Assembly: GCF_037392515.1 (NCBI RefSeq)
Contig: NC_090290.1
Coordinates: 39,889,753-39,953,752, forward strand
From: Haliotis asinina
Lineage: Eukaryota; Mollusca; Gastropoda; Lepetellida; Haliotidae
Reading direction: 5' to 3'
DNA: 64,000 bases
In this document: positions 24,091-35,965 of the stretch, one piece after another
How positions within the stretch are numbered: the stretch's first letter is position 1
Layout: the number at the start of each line of letters is the position of its first letter
Position numbers and translations under genes: made by a program
The notes under the pieces: generated by a model
The model's database searches: none
What the model saw: only the letters and a program-made list of their open reading frames with translations
What the model was told of the DNA's origin: nothing

Positions 24091-24458
24091 TATATGTTTT
24101 TCATCCAAGGACTTGCTACTTAACCAATGCTCTTAGATTCGTCAGTAACAAATGCACTTCGAGTTTCATATTACTTTCCCTTGATAGTATACACTACAGT
24201 TCTGTACTACACAGCCTTATCCGCATATCAAATTAATTTTAAAAAAGGTCATTTAAAGAGTATATGAAGACTAGTACATGTACGTACAGTGAAAGAGTGG
24301 GGTTTGATCGGGAATCCATGTGAAGGAATGGGGAATTTGTGGCAGCAGGTCTGTTTTCAAACTTACTAAGGATTTGATGTCTGTCCCTATAAACGTAATG
24401 TAATTTTAAACCAATATATGTTTGAAGTTAAATGCAGAATCAACATCTTCAGAATTGA

Positions 24459-24720
24459 GTGAGTGAGTAAGTGAGTTTATTTTTACGCCGCTCTCAGCAA
24501 TATTCCAGTTTTATGGCGGCGGTCTGTAAATAATCTGGACCAGCCAATCCAGAGATCAACAACATGAGCATCGACCTGCGCAGTTGGGAACATGTGTCAA
24601 CCAAGTCATCGAGCCTGACCACCCGATCCCGTTAGTCGCCTCTTATGACAAGCACAGTCACCTTTTATGGCAAGCGTGGGTTGCTGAAGGCCTATTTGAC
24701 CCTGATACCTTCTCGGGTCC
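24459..24720 (-). mobile_element. SINE-A, full-length with target-site duplication
   Basis: Flanked by CTTCAGAATTGA at 24447-24458 and 24721-24732. Confidence 0.97.
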
Positions 24721-24964
24721 CTTCAGAATTGAAATCTGAGCCTGAGACTGAGTCTGAGCCTTACACGCAGGACGATACTTTCAGAATAACCCACAATCAA
24801 TTTAGGCGTCCAAATTAGACAGTCATAAGACTCAGTGTAAGTTCCCCAAGCTTATTCCCATGTAAAGTCCATGCATGTTTCAGGCCATCCCTACACAGTC
24901 TGAACCACCTCATAGTCAAGATCCACCTTACAAGTCGATCCCGAAAAAAGAGACGGTGGAATCA

Positions 24965-25205
24965 TAAGAAAACTGTATGTAACTTGGAAAGGAATATGTA
25001 AACTAGGAAGGACAAGTGTTCATGGATAATCAGCTTCTTTGTCGTACAATTGTGTCGTTTCGGTATAGATTCTTGTACCGTTTTCAAGCCATCTATACCG
25101 AAACGATTCAGTTGTACAATAAAGAAGTTCATCAGCCATAAACATTTGTCATTCCTATTCCTTAAAACGTTCAGAATGACTCTCAAACAGTATATGTACA
25201 GTTTC
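24965..25205. mobile_element. Foldback element with long inverted arms
   Basis: The inner arms are near perfect (GTCGTTTCGGTATAGAT against ATCTATACCGAAACGA) and the outer parts pair imperfectly (CTGTATGTAACTTGG against complement near 25200). The loop is about 25 bases. Confidence 0.75.
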
Positions 25206-25319
25206 TGGGTTAGACAATGACTACTACTTATTACGAACACATTCTTTTTTTATGTGATGCGGAAATAGAAATAAAAAATATGAAGTTTCAAATCAGATGT
25301 CCAAAGGTCACCAGTTCTG

Positions 25320-25401
25320 AAGGTCATAGAAGAAGGTCATAGAAGAAGGTCATAGAAGAAGGTCATAGAAGAAGGTCATAGAAGAAGGTCATAGAAGAAG
25401 G
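25320..25401. repeat. 13-bp tandem repeat, six copies
   Basis: Unit AAGGTCATAGAAG. Followed at 25415-25483 by an ATTAATA-rich simple repeat. Confidence 0.95.
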
Positions 25402-25661
25402 AATCATGGTTAATAAAATAAACTTAATAAATAAATTAATAATGATTAATAATAATTAATAATAATTAATAATAATAAACTTTGATTGATTTGAAACATC
25501 GCCTCATGCTGGACAGCCTCATATTCTCAAATATCCTTTGCACGGTGCCACCCTCTCCGTTACAAAATGCAAAAAAGTTCTGAGGGACGTCAGGAGAAGG
25601 GAGTGGATGACAGTCATCGACCGCATTTTTCACTCATGATTACCTGTTGACAAACTTGATT

Positions 25662-25880
25662 GAGTGAGTGAACATAGTTTTATGCCGCACTCAACGATAT
25701 TCCAGCTATATGGCGGAGGTATGTAAGTAATCGAGTCTGGAGCAGACAATCAGGTGGTGAGCATCGATCTGGGCAACTGGGAACAGGGCACATGTTTAAA
25801 CCATGTCAGCGAGCCTGAACGCCGGGTCACGTTGGTCGCGTCTAACGACAAGCCAACATTCTAACCAGGACCTAACCAGG
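25662..25880 (-). mobile_element. SINE-A copy
   Basis: GAGTGAGTGAACATAGTTTT start; diverged but complete through CAGCGAGCCTGAACGCCGGG. Confidence 0.85.
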
Positions 25881-25945
25881 TATCATAAACTGGACAACAC
25901 AAGTGGACGTCGAAGTAAAAGTCCTTTACTTTCAAAGGATCCCGA

Positions 25946-26055
25946 CCCATGAAGATCTTTATCATGGATTGTCTGGTCCATTCTCGATTATGTACAGATC
26001 GCCGTCATATAGCTTGAATATTGCCTAGTACGGCGTTAAGCAATAAACAAATCGT
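25946..26055 (+). mobile_element. SINE-A fragment
   Basis: ATTGTCTGGTCCATTCTCGA, CCGTCATATAGCTTGAATAT and TACGGCGTTAAGCAATAAAC. Confidence 0.75.
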
Positions 26056-26461
26056 AAAATGGAGATGTATGGTTCTGTGTTGGCAATAGAAGTTACAGCA
26101 GTGTCCAAGCGATAAACGCTGCTGGCATGTGTCTGGCTCATTCAGCAGTGAGCGATGAGGTGTGGGGTGCTGCTGAAACTATCTGATTAGATTTCTGACT
26201 TGGAGTGACAGGACGTGATGTTTAATCTAATCCTGTAGTTGCTAGGTTGACAATGTGTGTAGGACGGAAAAAAAAAGATGTTACATTTTTTGTCGAAGAT
26301 TTTTAAAAAATAACTGCATTATGTGCGACAGTGGCAGATGTTGCAGTGTGGCATTATTGAACCAAACGTTTAGAAGAATTGTCACCAGTATCTTGGTCAA
26401 CGGTTGCCATCGATACCGTTGGTGTTGTTGAAACTGATATCACGTTGAACATGAATCAGAA

Positions 26462-26570
26462 GTGGGTTAGAACTGGTCTTCCGTAACCCATGGTTGTCAT
26501 AAGAGGTGATTAACGGGATCAGGCGGTCTAGCATACTTGGTTGAAACACATGTCGTCGCATCCCTGGACT
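26462..26570 (+). mobile_element. SINE-A head fragment
   Basis: GGGTTAGAACTGGTCTTCCG, ATTAACGGGATCAGGCGGTC, then cut by a SINE-B piece. Confidence 0.75.
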
Positions 26571-26585
26571 TCATACATTTTGCCC

Positions 26586-26665
26586 AAGTGGAGAATCGAA
26601 CCCGGGTCTTCGGTATGACGGGGAACACATTAACCGCTTGGCTACCCCACTACCCCAGTATGGCC
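26586..26665 (-). mobile_element. SINE-B head fragment
   Basis: GAGAATCGAACCCGGGTCTT is a reversed B box; TTAACCGCTTGGCTACCCCA is a reversed A-box side. Confidence 0.75.
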
Positions 26666-27844
26666 ATCACATTTTGACAATAATTCTGTTAATACTGACA
26701 TGGAACTATAAATGGCAACATTGTTTCACAAAGAAGATTCTCCCACGTTGTAATGGTTTGCTTGTCAAACAGATTCATCAGACGTTCTTACAAAGTCTGT
26801 TGCCCTCATTACCCCCTCAAGTTTGGAAAAAATATTAACGTTATTGATAAGCGTTATATTATTGCATTTTATTTATCACATAATATTTATATAGCGCACA
26901 TATCCACGCAACTAGTACATGCTGAAGGCGCTGGTACGTTTTCCCCCTTGATCGTTGGATGTCTGTCTCAACAGCACATCGTATTATCAATTTCAGCTCC
27001 CTAGTGACCATACAGCTCTGCAGCCTCTAGGCGCACCGAGTTAAAGCGGCTATCCCATCCTTTCCCAAACCCATTCACAGTTGGTTGGACTGGGACACAC
27101 ATTCAGTGCCTTGTTCAAGTTACAAAGTGTTTGTACGTATTCATGTGGCCACCATCGGGCCATCTACACCAACGGATTCAAGGGTTCTTTTAGGTCAACG
27201 GGACTGTGCACTGTACAATAGGGTTGTGACAACACTGAAGAGCTGGACACAAAATTGACTACAAGGTTTTCTACACCAGGTCACAGGTAGGCTCGGTCCC
27301 GACACCTCAACCTCGCTGGTTCACTAGCCTTAGACAGCTCGCCCAGCAGGAACTCATATGGTGCATACCCTCGTGAAAGGTTTCATGTATTTAGAAAATA
27401 CGTTGTAAAACCACCTGCACTTAACATTTTAATTATGTGTCAGCTACTCAGATGATCTGAGAATTATCCAAATATACTATGGGTTTTAACACCTTCGCTG
27501 TAGGCATTTGGTATCTGTTCCACAACCAAGTCAAAATATTTAACAAATGTCAACACCGAAAATACAAATGCCTATTGTGATATAACAGTTTTCTTATGCT
27601 ATAATAATCACACGGCTGATGTATATGAAAAAAAACTTGCATACCGTTCAGTCATGTGACTACAACATAGATAAACAACTTACTCACAGCAATAATTTCA
27701 AACGCTGGACTATAGATCCGAGTGAAAGAAAAATAGCAACACTTGAAACAGTTGAAAAATGTTCTATATGCGCCATCACATATGCAGAAGATTAATATCA
27801 CTGTGTAATGAAACATGTAAAGAAACGTTTGATTCGACTGGTTG

Positions 27845-28015
27845 GTTTGTTGTTAAACGCTGCACTATTTCAGCAATATTTCATCTCTATAAATAATCGA
27901 GTCTGGACAGACAACCCAGTCATCAACAGGATGAGCATAGATCTACACGGTTTGGATATGATGGTAAACAAGTTATCGAGCCTGACCAACTGATCCTGTT
28001 AGACGCTTTTTACCA
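27845..28015 (-). mobile_element. SINE-A copy, TTGTTGTTAAACGC variant
   Basis: AATAATCGAGTCTGGACAGA, CATCAACAGGATGAGCATAG, CGAGCCTGACCAACTGATCC. Confidence 0.8.
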
Positions 28016-29401
28016 CATATATACTTGTATATATGGGACGTGCAGCTGCACTGTATACTCACTGAAACTCATTCAGTGTTTACAGAGATGTCCCAAACAT
28101 ATAGCATTAATTACGACATACGTTAGATATGATGTTTAACTCTACAGTATCTTATATCGAGGACAACATAAATGTTAGGATTTGAATCTAGGGCCTCGTC
28201 TTTCTTTCCAGTTCATGAATGGAAACGAAGGATTCCCTGAATCCAAAGTTGCTGTTGTAGCACTTAAAGATGTGAAAATGTACCGTGAGGATAGCAGAAC
28301 ATTTTTTATGAATCTTTGACAAGGCTCGACAAATTTTAACATCTGTACTTGCCTAACTGGGTTTTGACTCGTCCTTCTAAAATTGTACTTGCCCTATAAA
28401 TCATGCAACACAATGAATGTAAGTTTTTAAATTTTTTTTCTTATTTCAAAATGTTTGCTTGCATTAGAACGACAATAAATATTACTTACTTCGCCTTCTG
28501 TTCAAACTTTGAATTGAATGGCTCTCCAATGCCACATAGTATGCAGTTGTGAAATTTCCAAAATATCCGACATCGTTGTCGACGATTTGTTATCAATGAC
28601 AGTTCAGTACGAATAGCAACAAGCCGCTTATAACATCAGCACTAGCCCAAGTCCCTTGGCTTTGCAAGATGATACGCAGTTAAGTTTTGAAATATTTGAG
28701 AAAACTAGCGGATTACAAATCACCATAATTGATATTCTAAACCCAACAAAGTATGAGTTAGTGAAAATATCGTTGTCACCTGGCAATTAAATGCGTTTAC
28801 TCAATGTCATGATCGTTGAAACATTACTTGAAAGCAAAGTTTCCACTTCATCAGTTTAATCCAATTTTCAATTTAGCACACGTGATAAAACATATCAAGT
28901 ATTTCATCTAACCTGGAAATAAGGGGAAAAGTTGATGGGAAACGATCGGTAATCACAAGAGGGAATTCCTTACAGTAAAGCGTAATCTGATTGGACAGAA
29001 GCAACATTCATGTTGTAATGATTTTTCTCATTGGTCAGTTTATTTACAGCAGCCAATCACGATATTCAAAGCTTTTACGGTGCACTGTATGTGTTAAAAA
29101 TATGGATATCAAACGGCCTTCAGCTATTGGTCACTGATGTGAAATCTGTCCACGCATGGTTAATAATCGGATGCAGTTTTGGCAGAACCAGCTCAATTTC
29201 GCTATATGGTGCCCTACGACTGGGTGCGGCCTCAAGTTGACAGACACTAGCCGTGATAACGTGACTAAACCGTTTTCACTTTTCATGTGTATTACCAGAT
29301 CAGATGCATCCTCAAAGAGATCAGCGCCCCGCTTCTACAGGACAAGGCGTGGAATGTAACGAACAACACGTACAATCGGCGGGCTTACGAAAGGATTTGT
29401 A
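28016..29401. other. No gene seen
   Basis: Unique-looking AT-rich DNA up to the capsid-like region; open frames at 29031-29359 have no recognised motif. Confidence 0.45.
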
Positions 29402-29656
29402 ATGAATTCGGTATTTGACCCCAAGACGTATTGGCGTTTGTCTGGTCCAAACCACGGTTTGGGTATTCCATACGATGGTGTGAGATCAGTGAAAGAGGTC
29501 AGTGATGATTTACTAAAATGGGATTTACTTCGTCAGGACTTTGCTCTGTCGAGTAATGAATGGAGAGATGATTGTATGAGTTTTAATAGCGGTGTTGCTT
29601 TCACTGTCCAATACGTGAAGTATCTTCATCGTAATGAACATCAGGAGAGACAGTAG
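29402..29656 (+). CDS. 84-residue ORF upstream of the capsid-like fragment, unrecognised
   Basis: An ATG-initiated frame (MNSVFDPKTYWRLSGPNHG start) ending in TAG 71 bases before the capsid-like piece, same strand. It has no motif I recognise. By position it may be a neighbouring gene of the same element, possibly itself truncated; chance cannot be excluded. Confidence 0.25.
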   Translation: MNSVFDPKTYWRLSGPNHGLGIPYDGVRSVKEVSDDLLKWDLLRQDFALSSNEWRDDCMSFNSGVAFTVQYVKYLHRNEHQERQ

Positions 29657-29726
29657 ATCCAAAACCATCCATCTGGATATCGTCCATATTTTTGAAATTA
29701 TATTATATTGATATAAATATATAATA

Positions 29727-30781
29727 ATGACATTTGGTAGAAAACTAAATCCTTTTCGAAGATTAAGAGAACCACTGGGTGTCAAAGCCGTTCGTCAGTT
29801 GGTTACTATTACAAACAATCCCAGTAAGATAGACCAGAACCAGGTACTGTTGGTTAGATTTCCAAACTTGGGTTAGAACGACATCAAAGTACCAGGTACG
29901 ATACGATTGGCGTTTAACATCACGTTGACTTCCGACAACTTAGCGGTAAATAGGTGCTTAGCATAGATGACAGTGATGTGTATTAGTGTAACACAGACCT
30001 ATGGAAAAGTCAGCGAGAACGCGCCAACAGCGTGTACCAGGGAATCAGCAAATCGAATAGGTTACGTATCGGGTACGCCTTCACACCAGACGAGACAGCC
30101 AAACTATCAAATAGTGAAAAAGCGATCGCTAATGCATATGGGAACAGGTTCTGTATCCCACTAGACTTTGAGTTGCTAACTGGATATGCACCATTTTACC
30201 AAGCCGCATTGGGTGAGTCACTTCTCTGGAATACGAACTCACGTTCAATGATTACAGCAAAGTTGTGCGACAAATGGCGAAAAGCATAGTTATGAGATCG
30301 ACAACATATCGTTGGAGTTTGACATGGTGCTAAGTCCGTATCTTGCGCGCCAAATTCGTAATCAGTACTCTGGAAATATGGCCATCCTGTACGATAGGTT
30401 ACTGCGACATAGAATGATAGTACGTGACCAGAGCGACACTGTATGGAATATGAACATGAACGTTCTTGCGTGATCGATGAAAGGGATATTGATCATACCC
30501 GTGGAGGAATACCGTTCATTCGAAAGAGACAACAAGAAATTTGTCAATCCAGGAATCAACAAAGTAGAAGCGACCACTGAGTCCGTCCCTAATCAGTTAT
30601 TTAGTCATGCAACTCAATAGTCAACAACATGGTCAGCGACTTGGATCTATCCTCCGATCATACCAGTGATCACCTAACCATAACGTACGCCTTATGGTTG
30701 GATATGAGAACGACAGATGATGACAATCTAATGTTAGTGGAAGTCGTATCACCAGCACACAAAGTCATGATAGAAAATTAA
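29727..30781 (+). pseudogene. Broken capsid-like gene of a Polinton/adinto-like element
   Basis: Four short frames on the + strand follow one another: 29727-29876 (stops at TAG), 30032-30289, 30291-30617 with an internal TGA at 30471, and a final piece ending near 30781. Visible segments such as PLDFELLTGY, EFDMVLSPYLARQIRNQY, AILYDRLLRHR and NPGINKVEATTESVPNQL belong, as far as I remember, to a protein family that recurs in invertebrate genomes and is attributed to the capsid of large self-synthesising DNA elements (Polinton/Maverick or adintovirus type). The family name is from memory; the breaks are seen directly. No polymerase, integrase or terminal repeats were found next to it, so only a fragment remains. 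It is not functional. Confidence 0.45.
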
Positions 30782-30787
30782 AGTTGT

Positions 30788-30824
30788 GGAAGTCGCGGTG
30801 GCTGAGCGGGCTAGGCGGCTGACT
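30788..30824 (+). repeat. tRNA-like half sequence (A-box side only)
   Basis: Begins GTCGCGGTGGCTGAGCGGG and continues with TAGGCGGCTGACTT, like the 5' half of a Leu/Ser-type tRNA. It closely matches the tRNA-like body at 53364-53464 (- strand) and is cut off where the retrotransposon begins. Confidence 0.5.
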
Positions 30825-31314
30825 TATACATCAATTTCTTCACTTCAGTAACCCATGACTCGCGATTATTATCGTCCATTCTTTTTAACATAATATAGGT
30901 TTGTTTTGGATATCTAGTCTCGTCCATAATCAGTAGTCTACACCAGTATTTAACACATCTTGTTATAGAATCTCAGCAAATATAACGGTGGCAGTATTCA
31001 GCTAAAACAGCTGCATTTGCTGTGTTATTACCAACACCAAGAACATATTTACAGTATTTCCTATGAAATCTTTCTAGCATTAACCACTCTTGAAAACCCC
31101 ACATTTCCGAGCAATACAATAAGATAGGCTTAATTTGTGTATCAAACATCTGAAATAGGACAGTGGGAGAAAGATTTTTCAATTTATGATGAAGCTGTTT
31201 GATTGGAAGGAGGGCTTTATGAGCTTTATGAACGAGAGTCTCTACGGCTTTTGACCAAAATAGTCTGTTGGAAAATAAAATACCCAAGTGGCTGTAATAG
31301 CTTGTGGTTTTCAA
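30825..31314 (-). pseudogene. LINE C-terminal region
   Basis: Thumb-like segment (HLGILFSNRLFWSKAVETL, IKPILLYCSEMWGF) to a stop at 30973, with similar coding text (RCVKYWCRLLIMDETRYPK) continuing beyond it to the cut at 30825. Confidence 0.75.
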
Positions 31315-31316
31315 CT

Positions 31317-31909
31317 TTACATGGTTAAACCTCCAGTTCTCGGTTTCTTTAATTTACTTCCATTGCGAAAAACAATTATCTCTGTTTTTGTAAAATTAAC
31401 CTTTAAACCCCATTCACTGTCAGATAATAGACATAAATCATCAGCACAGAATAGTGAAAAGAGCTCTAAAACATGTACTCCAACAAAAATACCTCTTTCG
31501 CCCGACAATGTAAGATCCTGTTCAAGTTGTTTTACAAACATATTGAATAGTAATGGACTGATTATACATCCCTGGCGTACACCACTCAAGGAGTTAAAAT
31601 ATTCCGAAATACTATATTTTGATAGTTTTACAGCTGATATAGATTTAGTGTACATATCGAGCACTATTGAAAGCATTTTACCACGAATGTTGTTTCGAGA
31701 AAGAACATACCATAATAAATCTATATTTACACAATCAAATGCTTTATGAAAATCAACATATAAACAAAAAAAAATCGACCCTTAGCCTTAGACAAATATT
31801 TTTGGATTAAAGCCTGCACGGTGAAAACATTATCAACAGTTGAATGACCTGACCGGAATCCAGCTTGACATTTTGGATTTAAATTATATTCATCAACAAA
31901 TGATTTCAT
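31317..31909 (-). pseudogene. LINE reverse transcriptase palm, two frames
   Basis: 31727-31909 has CQAGFRSGHSTVDNVF; 31317-31676 has LSGVRQGCIISPLLFNMF and LFCADDLCLL, where the usual Tyr or Phe before ADD is Cys, followed by LKVNFTKTEIIVF. A frameshift separates the two pieces. Confidence 0.85.
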
Positions 31910-31924
31910 TCTTTCACTAAAAAT

Positions 31925-32113
31925 TTATGTGAATATGTCCATTAAGGAAATACCTCTATAGTTATTACCGTCATTTTTGTTCCCCTTCGTGTGAAGTGGG
32001 AAGATCATACTCTGTGACCATGCAGAGGGAAAGTCTCCAGAGTTAAAGATACTATTAAACAATGCATGTAAATAAGGTAATAAAATATTACCTCCGTGTT
32101 TCCACATTTCTGG
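31925..32113 (-). pseudogene. LINE reverse transcriptase, first part after the SINE
   Basis: Continues the PEMW motif broken by the SINE and carries SAWSQSMIFPLHTKGNK and NNYRGISL, fingers motifs of non-LTR reverse transcriptases. The target-site copy at 32101-32113 encodes part of this motif. Confidence 0.8.
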
Positions 32114-32378
32114 GACCCGTGAAGGTCCCGGGGTAGAATAGGCCTTCAGCAACCCATGCTTGCCATAAAAGGTGACTATGCTTGTCGTAAGAGGCGACTA
32201 ACGGGATCGGGTGGTCAGACTAGCTGACTTGGTTGACACATGTCATCGGTTCCCCATTGCGCAGATCGATGCTCATGTTATTGATCACTGGATTGTCTGG
32301 TCCAGACTCGATTATTTACAGACCGTCGCCATATAGCTGGAATATTGCTAAGTGCGACGTAAAACTAAACTCACTCAC
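32114..32378 (+). mobile_element. SINE-A, full-length, inserted in the LINE reverse transcriptase
   Basis: Flanked by TCCACATTTCTGG at 32101-32113 and 32379-32391. The interrupted LINE motif is PEMW, so the SINE came after the LINE. Confidence 0.98.
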
Positions 32379-32484
32379 TCCACATTTCTGGAGGTAGTCC
32401 ATCAGGACCACATGCTTTGCCAAGCTTTAAAGCTGATAATGCGTTTGTTATTTCATTTATGGTTATCTCTTTATTTAGAATATT

Positions 32485-32946
32485 TTAACTGGAGTCATCA
32501 TCAATCGATGTGAATGCATTATACTGTTTAGCAAACGTTATAAAATCTTCGTCTATGTTAACATCTATAACATCCAGAATATTTTTAAAGTAGTCAACCC
32601 ATTGCAAACTGCTGATAGATCTAACCTGCGTAACTGGTCTGCCTAGCGACTTAACACCCGACCAGAATGTTTTATAGTTGTTATCCTGAGATGATTGCAG
32701 TAATTGTTTAGTTGTAGCTTCGTTGTACAAATCACACTTCCTATGACACATTTCTCTGTATTTTTTTCTAGTAGTTCTAAATTCAGTAAGATGATTAAAG
32801 TTTCCTGTAACTCGAAATTTATCTAATGCTGAATACTTTCTTTTCTTCAGGTCTTTACATCCCTGGTCATGCCATACTGCACTTATTTTTTTAGTGACTC
32901 GAGTTCTGATTAACATGATTGCATCTTTTCCCGCTTTCTTGGACAA
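32485..32946 (-). pseudogene. LINE linker between endonuclease and reverse transcriptase
   Basis: A 153-residue basic piece (KKRKYSALDKFR, KTFWSGVKSLG) with the look of the region between the two enzymes in non-LTR elements. It continues into EITINEITNALSALKLG up to the SINE insertion. Confidence 0.7.
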
Positions 32947-32986
32947 TGTTTATAAGTTTATTAGCAGCTTCACCCATGTGCTTCTT

Positions 32987-33586
32987 TCATAAAGCAGGAA
33001 AATCGTTCATTTGCAACAGTGATGTCCGTACACTAAGAGATTTAAGAAATATGTCAGAGTTTGATGGCTTCCATTTATATCTATCGATCTGGTGAACATT
33101 CCCTTCATCTTCGCTAGCATTATCTTCCGATCTACTGAAGTAACATAATAGGGGAAAGTGATCTGATTCGGTGCGGATGACCACTTCAAAGTTTTCAATT
33201 GTTTCAAATATTTGACTGGAGCACAAAATATAATCAACCAGACTTCCACCGCTGTGTGTATGACAGGTGAAACTACTATTAGCATCTCCAGGGAAACGGC
33301 CATTTAACATAGGAATTCCAAGTGAACAACAAAGATGGATCAAATCTGTACCGTAAGCGTTTACTTCATTGTCTCTTGGCCTCCGTAAAGATCTAAAGCA
33401 ATCCCTTTGGTAAGTCATGTCATTCAAAATACTAATGTAAGAATCACTTTTATCATCGTCATGTAAAATAAAATCGTTCAGCAAACCTGTTCTGGCATTC
33501 ACATCACCTGCAATTATTACACCAGCATCAACGAAAAGCGACAACAACTGTATAAGGCAAGACTCAATGAAATCAATCCCAGTCAC
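32987..33586 (-). pseudogene. LINE endonuclease domain fragment
   Basis: A 199-residue open piece with GDVNARTG (about residues 27-34), a conserved Asn in NGRFPGD, SLVDYILCS and the SDHFPL motif of exonuclease-endonuclease-phosphatase enzymes. The N-terminal part lies upstream (to about 33890) in other frames. Confidence 0.85.
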
Positions 33587-34459
33587 AGTACGAACGAGTA
33601 TCAGTCATGGCTGAGGATGCATACGGATGTACATACACGATACCAAGTAAAACATCTCTTGGGAAGCCAAATATCTTTGAGTCAAGAACATGAATTCTAT
33701 CGCTGAAGGGCGTATTAACATATTTAATTCCCTTACATGTCGATACACTGTGTAATCCGTGAACTGTTCTTCTATTCGTTTGAACAGTTACTCCATACTT
33801 CTGTGAACCCGACGATGTCAGACGAAGTGCAAAATTCTAAGAAATCAGTGTTAAAAATTGTGTTTGCAAGACCATGAACATTCCGCGTTAGTAATGATAA
33901 ACAATGACCAGATGCAAAACCTAAGATCCAGCCTACATGCTATCTCCGCTCAGGTTGACGCTCGTGACTTGGTGAGTGACACTCCGTGTCATGATATACT
34001 CGGACCTGCGCCCTTGTGCACGAGAATCTGTTGTAACGTTTGAGTAGGACAGTTTGAGTAGGACTTCAACAGCACAGTTCATTTCTGAATCATATGTTAA
34101 AACTGGGCCATTTTCAAATACCAATTTATAAAATCTTAATCGACATTTTTCTCCTTGGTTCCGTGTTCTGTCCATTTTTACCTTTAACTTTTTACGTTTA
34201 TTTCGGACAGTTAGAGAAAATATCGTGTCGTGTTGTCAATGGCGAGAACACGGATAAATGTATAAACTCTGCATTTGGGGAATCTTTCCCCGGATAGCTT
34301 GTATCTGCACCAGCTGATGCTATAGATATGATTGCCGAACCAACGACACACATATGTGAGTAGGGCCGTGGTTATTGTAAGTCTGTATGCGGTAAGATCA
34401 GTGAATGGCGTCCAAGTTGAATCGTGATCGTAAGGTAAGATTTTACTTATCTGTTTCAG

Positions 34460-34530
34460 TCCTCTTGGTTGGACAAATCGGCCACTTCTTTGCCAGGTGT
34501 CCACAGGGATCACCATAGCTGAATTTCTGG
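34460..34530 (-). other. Possible degenerate zinc-knuckle remnant upstream of the LINE
   Basis: One - strand frame reads YGDPCGHLAKKWPICP, like a CCHC knuckle with a lost Cys, as found in ORF1 of some LINEs. Only this short resemblance supports it; the rest of 33900-34560 shows nothing clear. Confidence 0.2.
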
Positions 34531-35088
34531 GGTTTTTTCAGGAACCTTGATGTATCTTACACATTATTTCAGCAAAATAAATTGTTCTCTATACAATTCA
34601 AACATGACCTGCTTCACCTCGCGCATGCGCACATTCATTGTGACAGTGATCTCTAAGTGAATCACCATTCAGAGGTTTACACAGCATACATGACAATGTG
34701 TGCTTTTGTTATGGGTTTTCCGGTCTTGTTGTGTCATATGCATTGGTGTTTTGTTGTTCAATGTTTTCTTAATCTCTTTTTTCCTTCGTTTTGTAAACAC
34801 TTCGGAAATTTCTCAGCCGCGTCTGGGCCTCTATAAATAACGGGAGGGTTAGTTTGGCCAGCACAACGAACGACCACATACCCGAACCCGAAATTTGTTT
34901 AATTTTGTGGTAGGTGAGGGTATTAGGTGTATTTCCGTGTCAACAACATGGCATCTAGCCTTTATATATACAGTCAATATATTCCTGAGAGTTCCACCAT
35001 TGCCATCAACGTGGAATCTCCTAGGCCAGCCTCGTGTTTACCTCATGAAATAATCAAAAATCACTCTATAGAACTACCTTAAACACCT

Positions 35089-35240
35089 GGGCCCCGTTTC
35101 ACAAAACTCTCGTAAGGCTAAGGTCTCGTAACTTTTCTCGTAGCCTTTGCACCTCCTATGTTACAGTATGCCAGGTACAGATGCTACGAGAAAAGTTACG
35201 AGACCTTAGCCTTACGAGAGCTTTGTGAAATGAGGCCCTG
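35089..35240. mobile_element. Palindromic MITE, GGGCCCCGTTTCACAAA family
   Basis: Arms of about 55 bp (CTCTCGTAAGGCTAAGGTCT and complement) around a loop of about 40 bp. Confidence 0.85.
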
Positions 35241-35594
35241 CTGATAAAAAACTGATACCAGTGAACATTTAGGATATGAAATGAGGCCCATAATAATTAT
35301 TACTTAATTAATAATACAATTTACAGCAAATAACACTATCATAATGGTTGTTCTCCCAGCATTTTCTAGCTGCTTGATATCAACACGGTTCTATTCTCAC
35401 TGTTCTCAATTATCTCCCCATTACCCCCAATGCAAGCTGCATGGAGAATATTCTGTTATTTATGTCTGAACTTAGGAAGCATCCAGTGGCAAGACTTGTG
35501 ACCGCTAAACTACCGATATCGCTGCAATCGTTTCGCGAGTGGGTTGCGTTTGTTTACATTTGAGATGCAATATTCCTTCAAATTTGCCATCATC

Positions 35595-35965
35595 CCTTCA
35601 GCTGCTTAGGGGGCCTGATATTGGTACCATCAGAATCAACTGGCACCAAGTCCAGTGTGCCCTTGACAACAGCCCTCATAACAGGAGTCCAACCATCCTG
35701 ACCAGTACGGCTGATGTCAACAACGCCCCTCAAGAGGCATCTCCCCTAAACATGCCCAGGGAAAAGCGATGCTGCCACCAGTCAACCAGCAATGGATCAG
35801 CTCTTTGCGATAAAAGCAATATGATCAGTTCTGTACACCCTAACCTCCGCGTTGCCATTATCTGGTGCTGGTGTCATGCCCTACTTTCCCGTACTGTTGA
35901 TATAAAAGTGTTCCATAGGAGTACAAACTTCAGCATGTCAGCATCTCTTTCAACACAGACCAGAT
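35595..35965 (-). pseudogene. Decayed ankyrin-repeat fragment related to the 44-61 kb gene
   Basis: Read on the - strand in shifting frames this stretch gives ankyrin-type pieces: ADMLKFVLLWNTF, then RRLGCTELIILLLSQRADP followed by LLVD, then DISRTGQDGWTPVMRA. The last closely matches the DINSRGQFGRTPVMAA type of segment in the intact gene at 59926-61163, and the order of double-repeat types is the same. Stops and frameshifts interrupt it. I read it as a decayed copy of the same ankyrin family, about 2.5 repeats long. The 142-residue + strand frame over it is an accident. Confidence 0.6.

Larger units (their letters stand above)
30825..33890 (-). mobile_element. Decayed non-LTR retrotransposon (LINE), split by a SINE
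   Basis: On the - strand, in order: start of an APE-type endonuclease near 33890 (DIVGFTEVW with the catalytic Glu), more endonuclease (LLGIVYVHPY; GDVNARTG; SDHFPL), a linker, then a reverse transcriptase with GKACGPDGL, NNYRGISL, AGFRSGHSTVDN, GVRQGCIISPLLFN and a changed catalytic box CADD, then a thumb/C-terminal region. Frameshifts, stops and a SINE at 32114-32378 break it. It is cut at 30825 in the C-terminal region, so no 3' UTR or tail is seen. The clade is not assigned. Dead copy. Confidence 0.9.
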
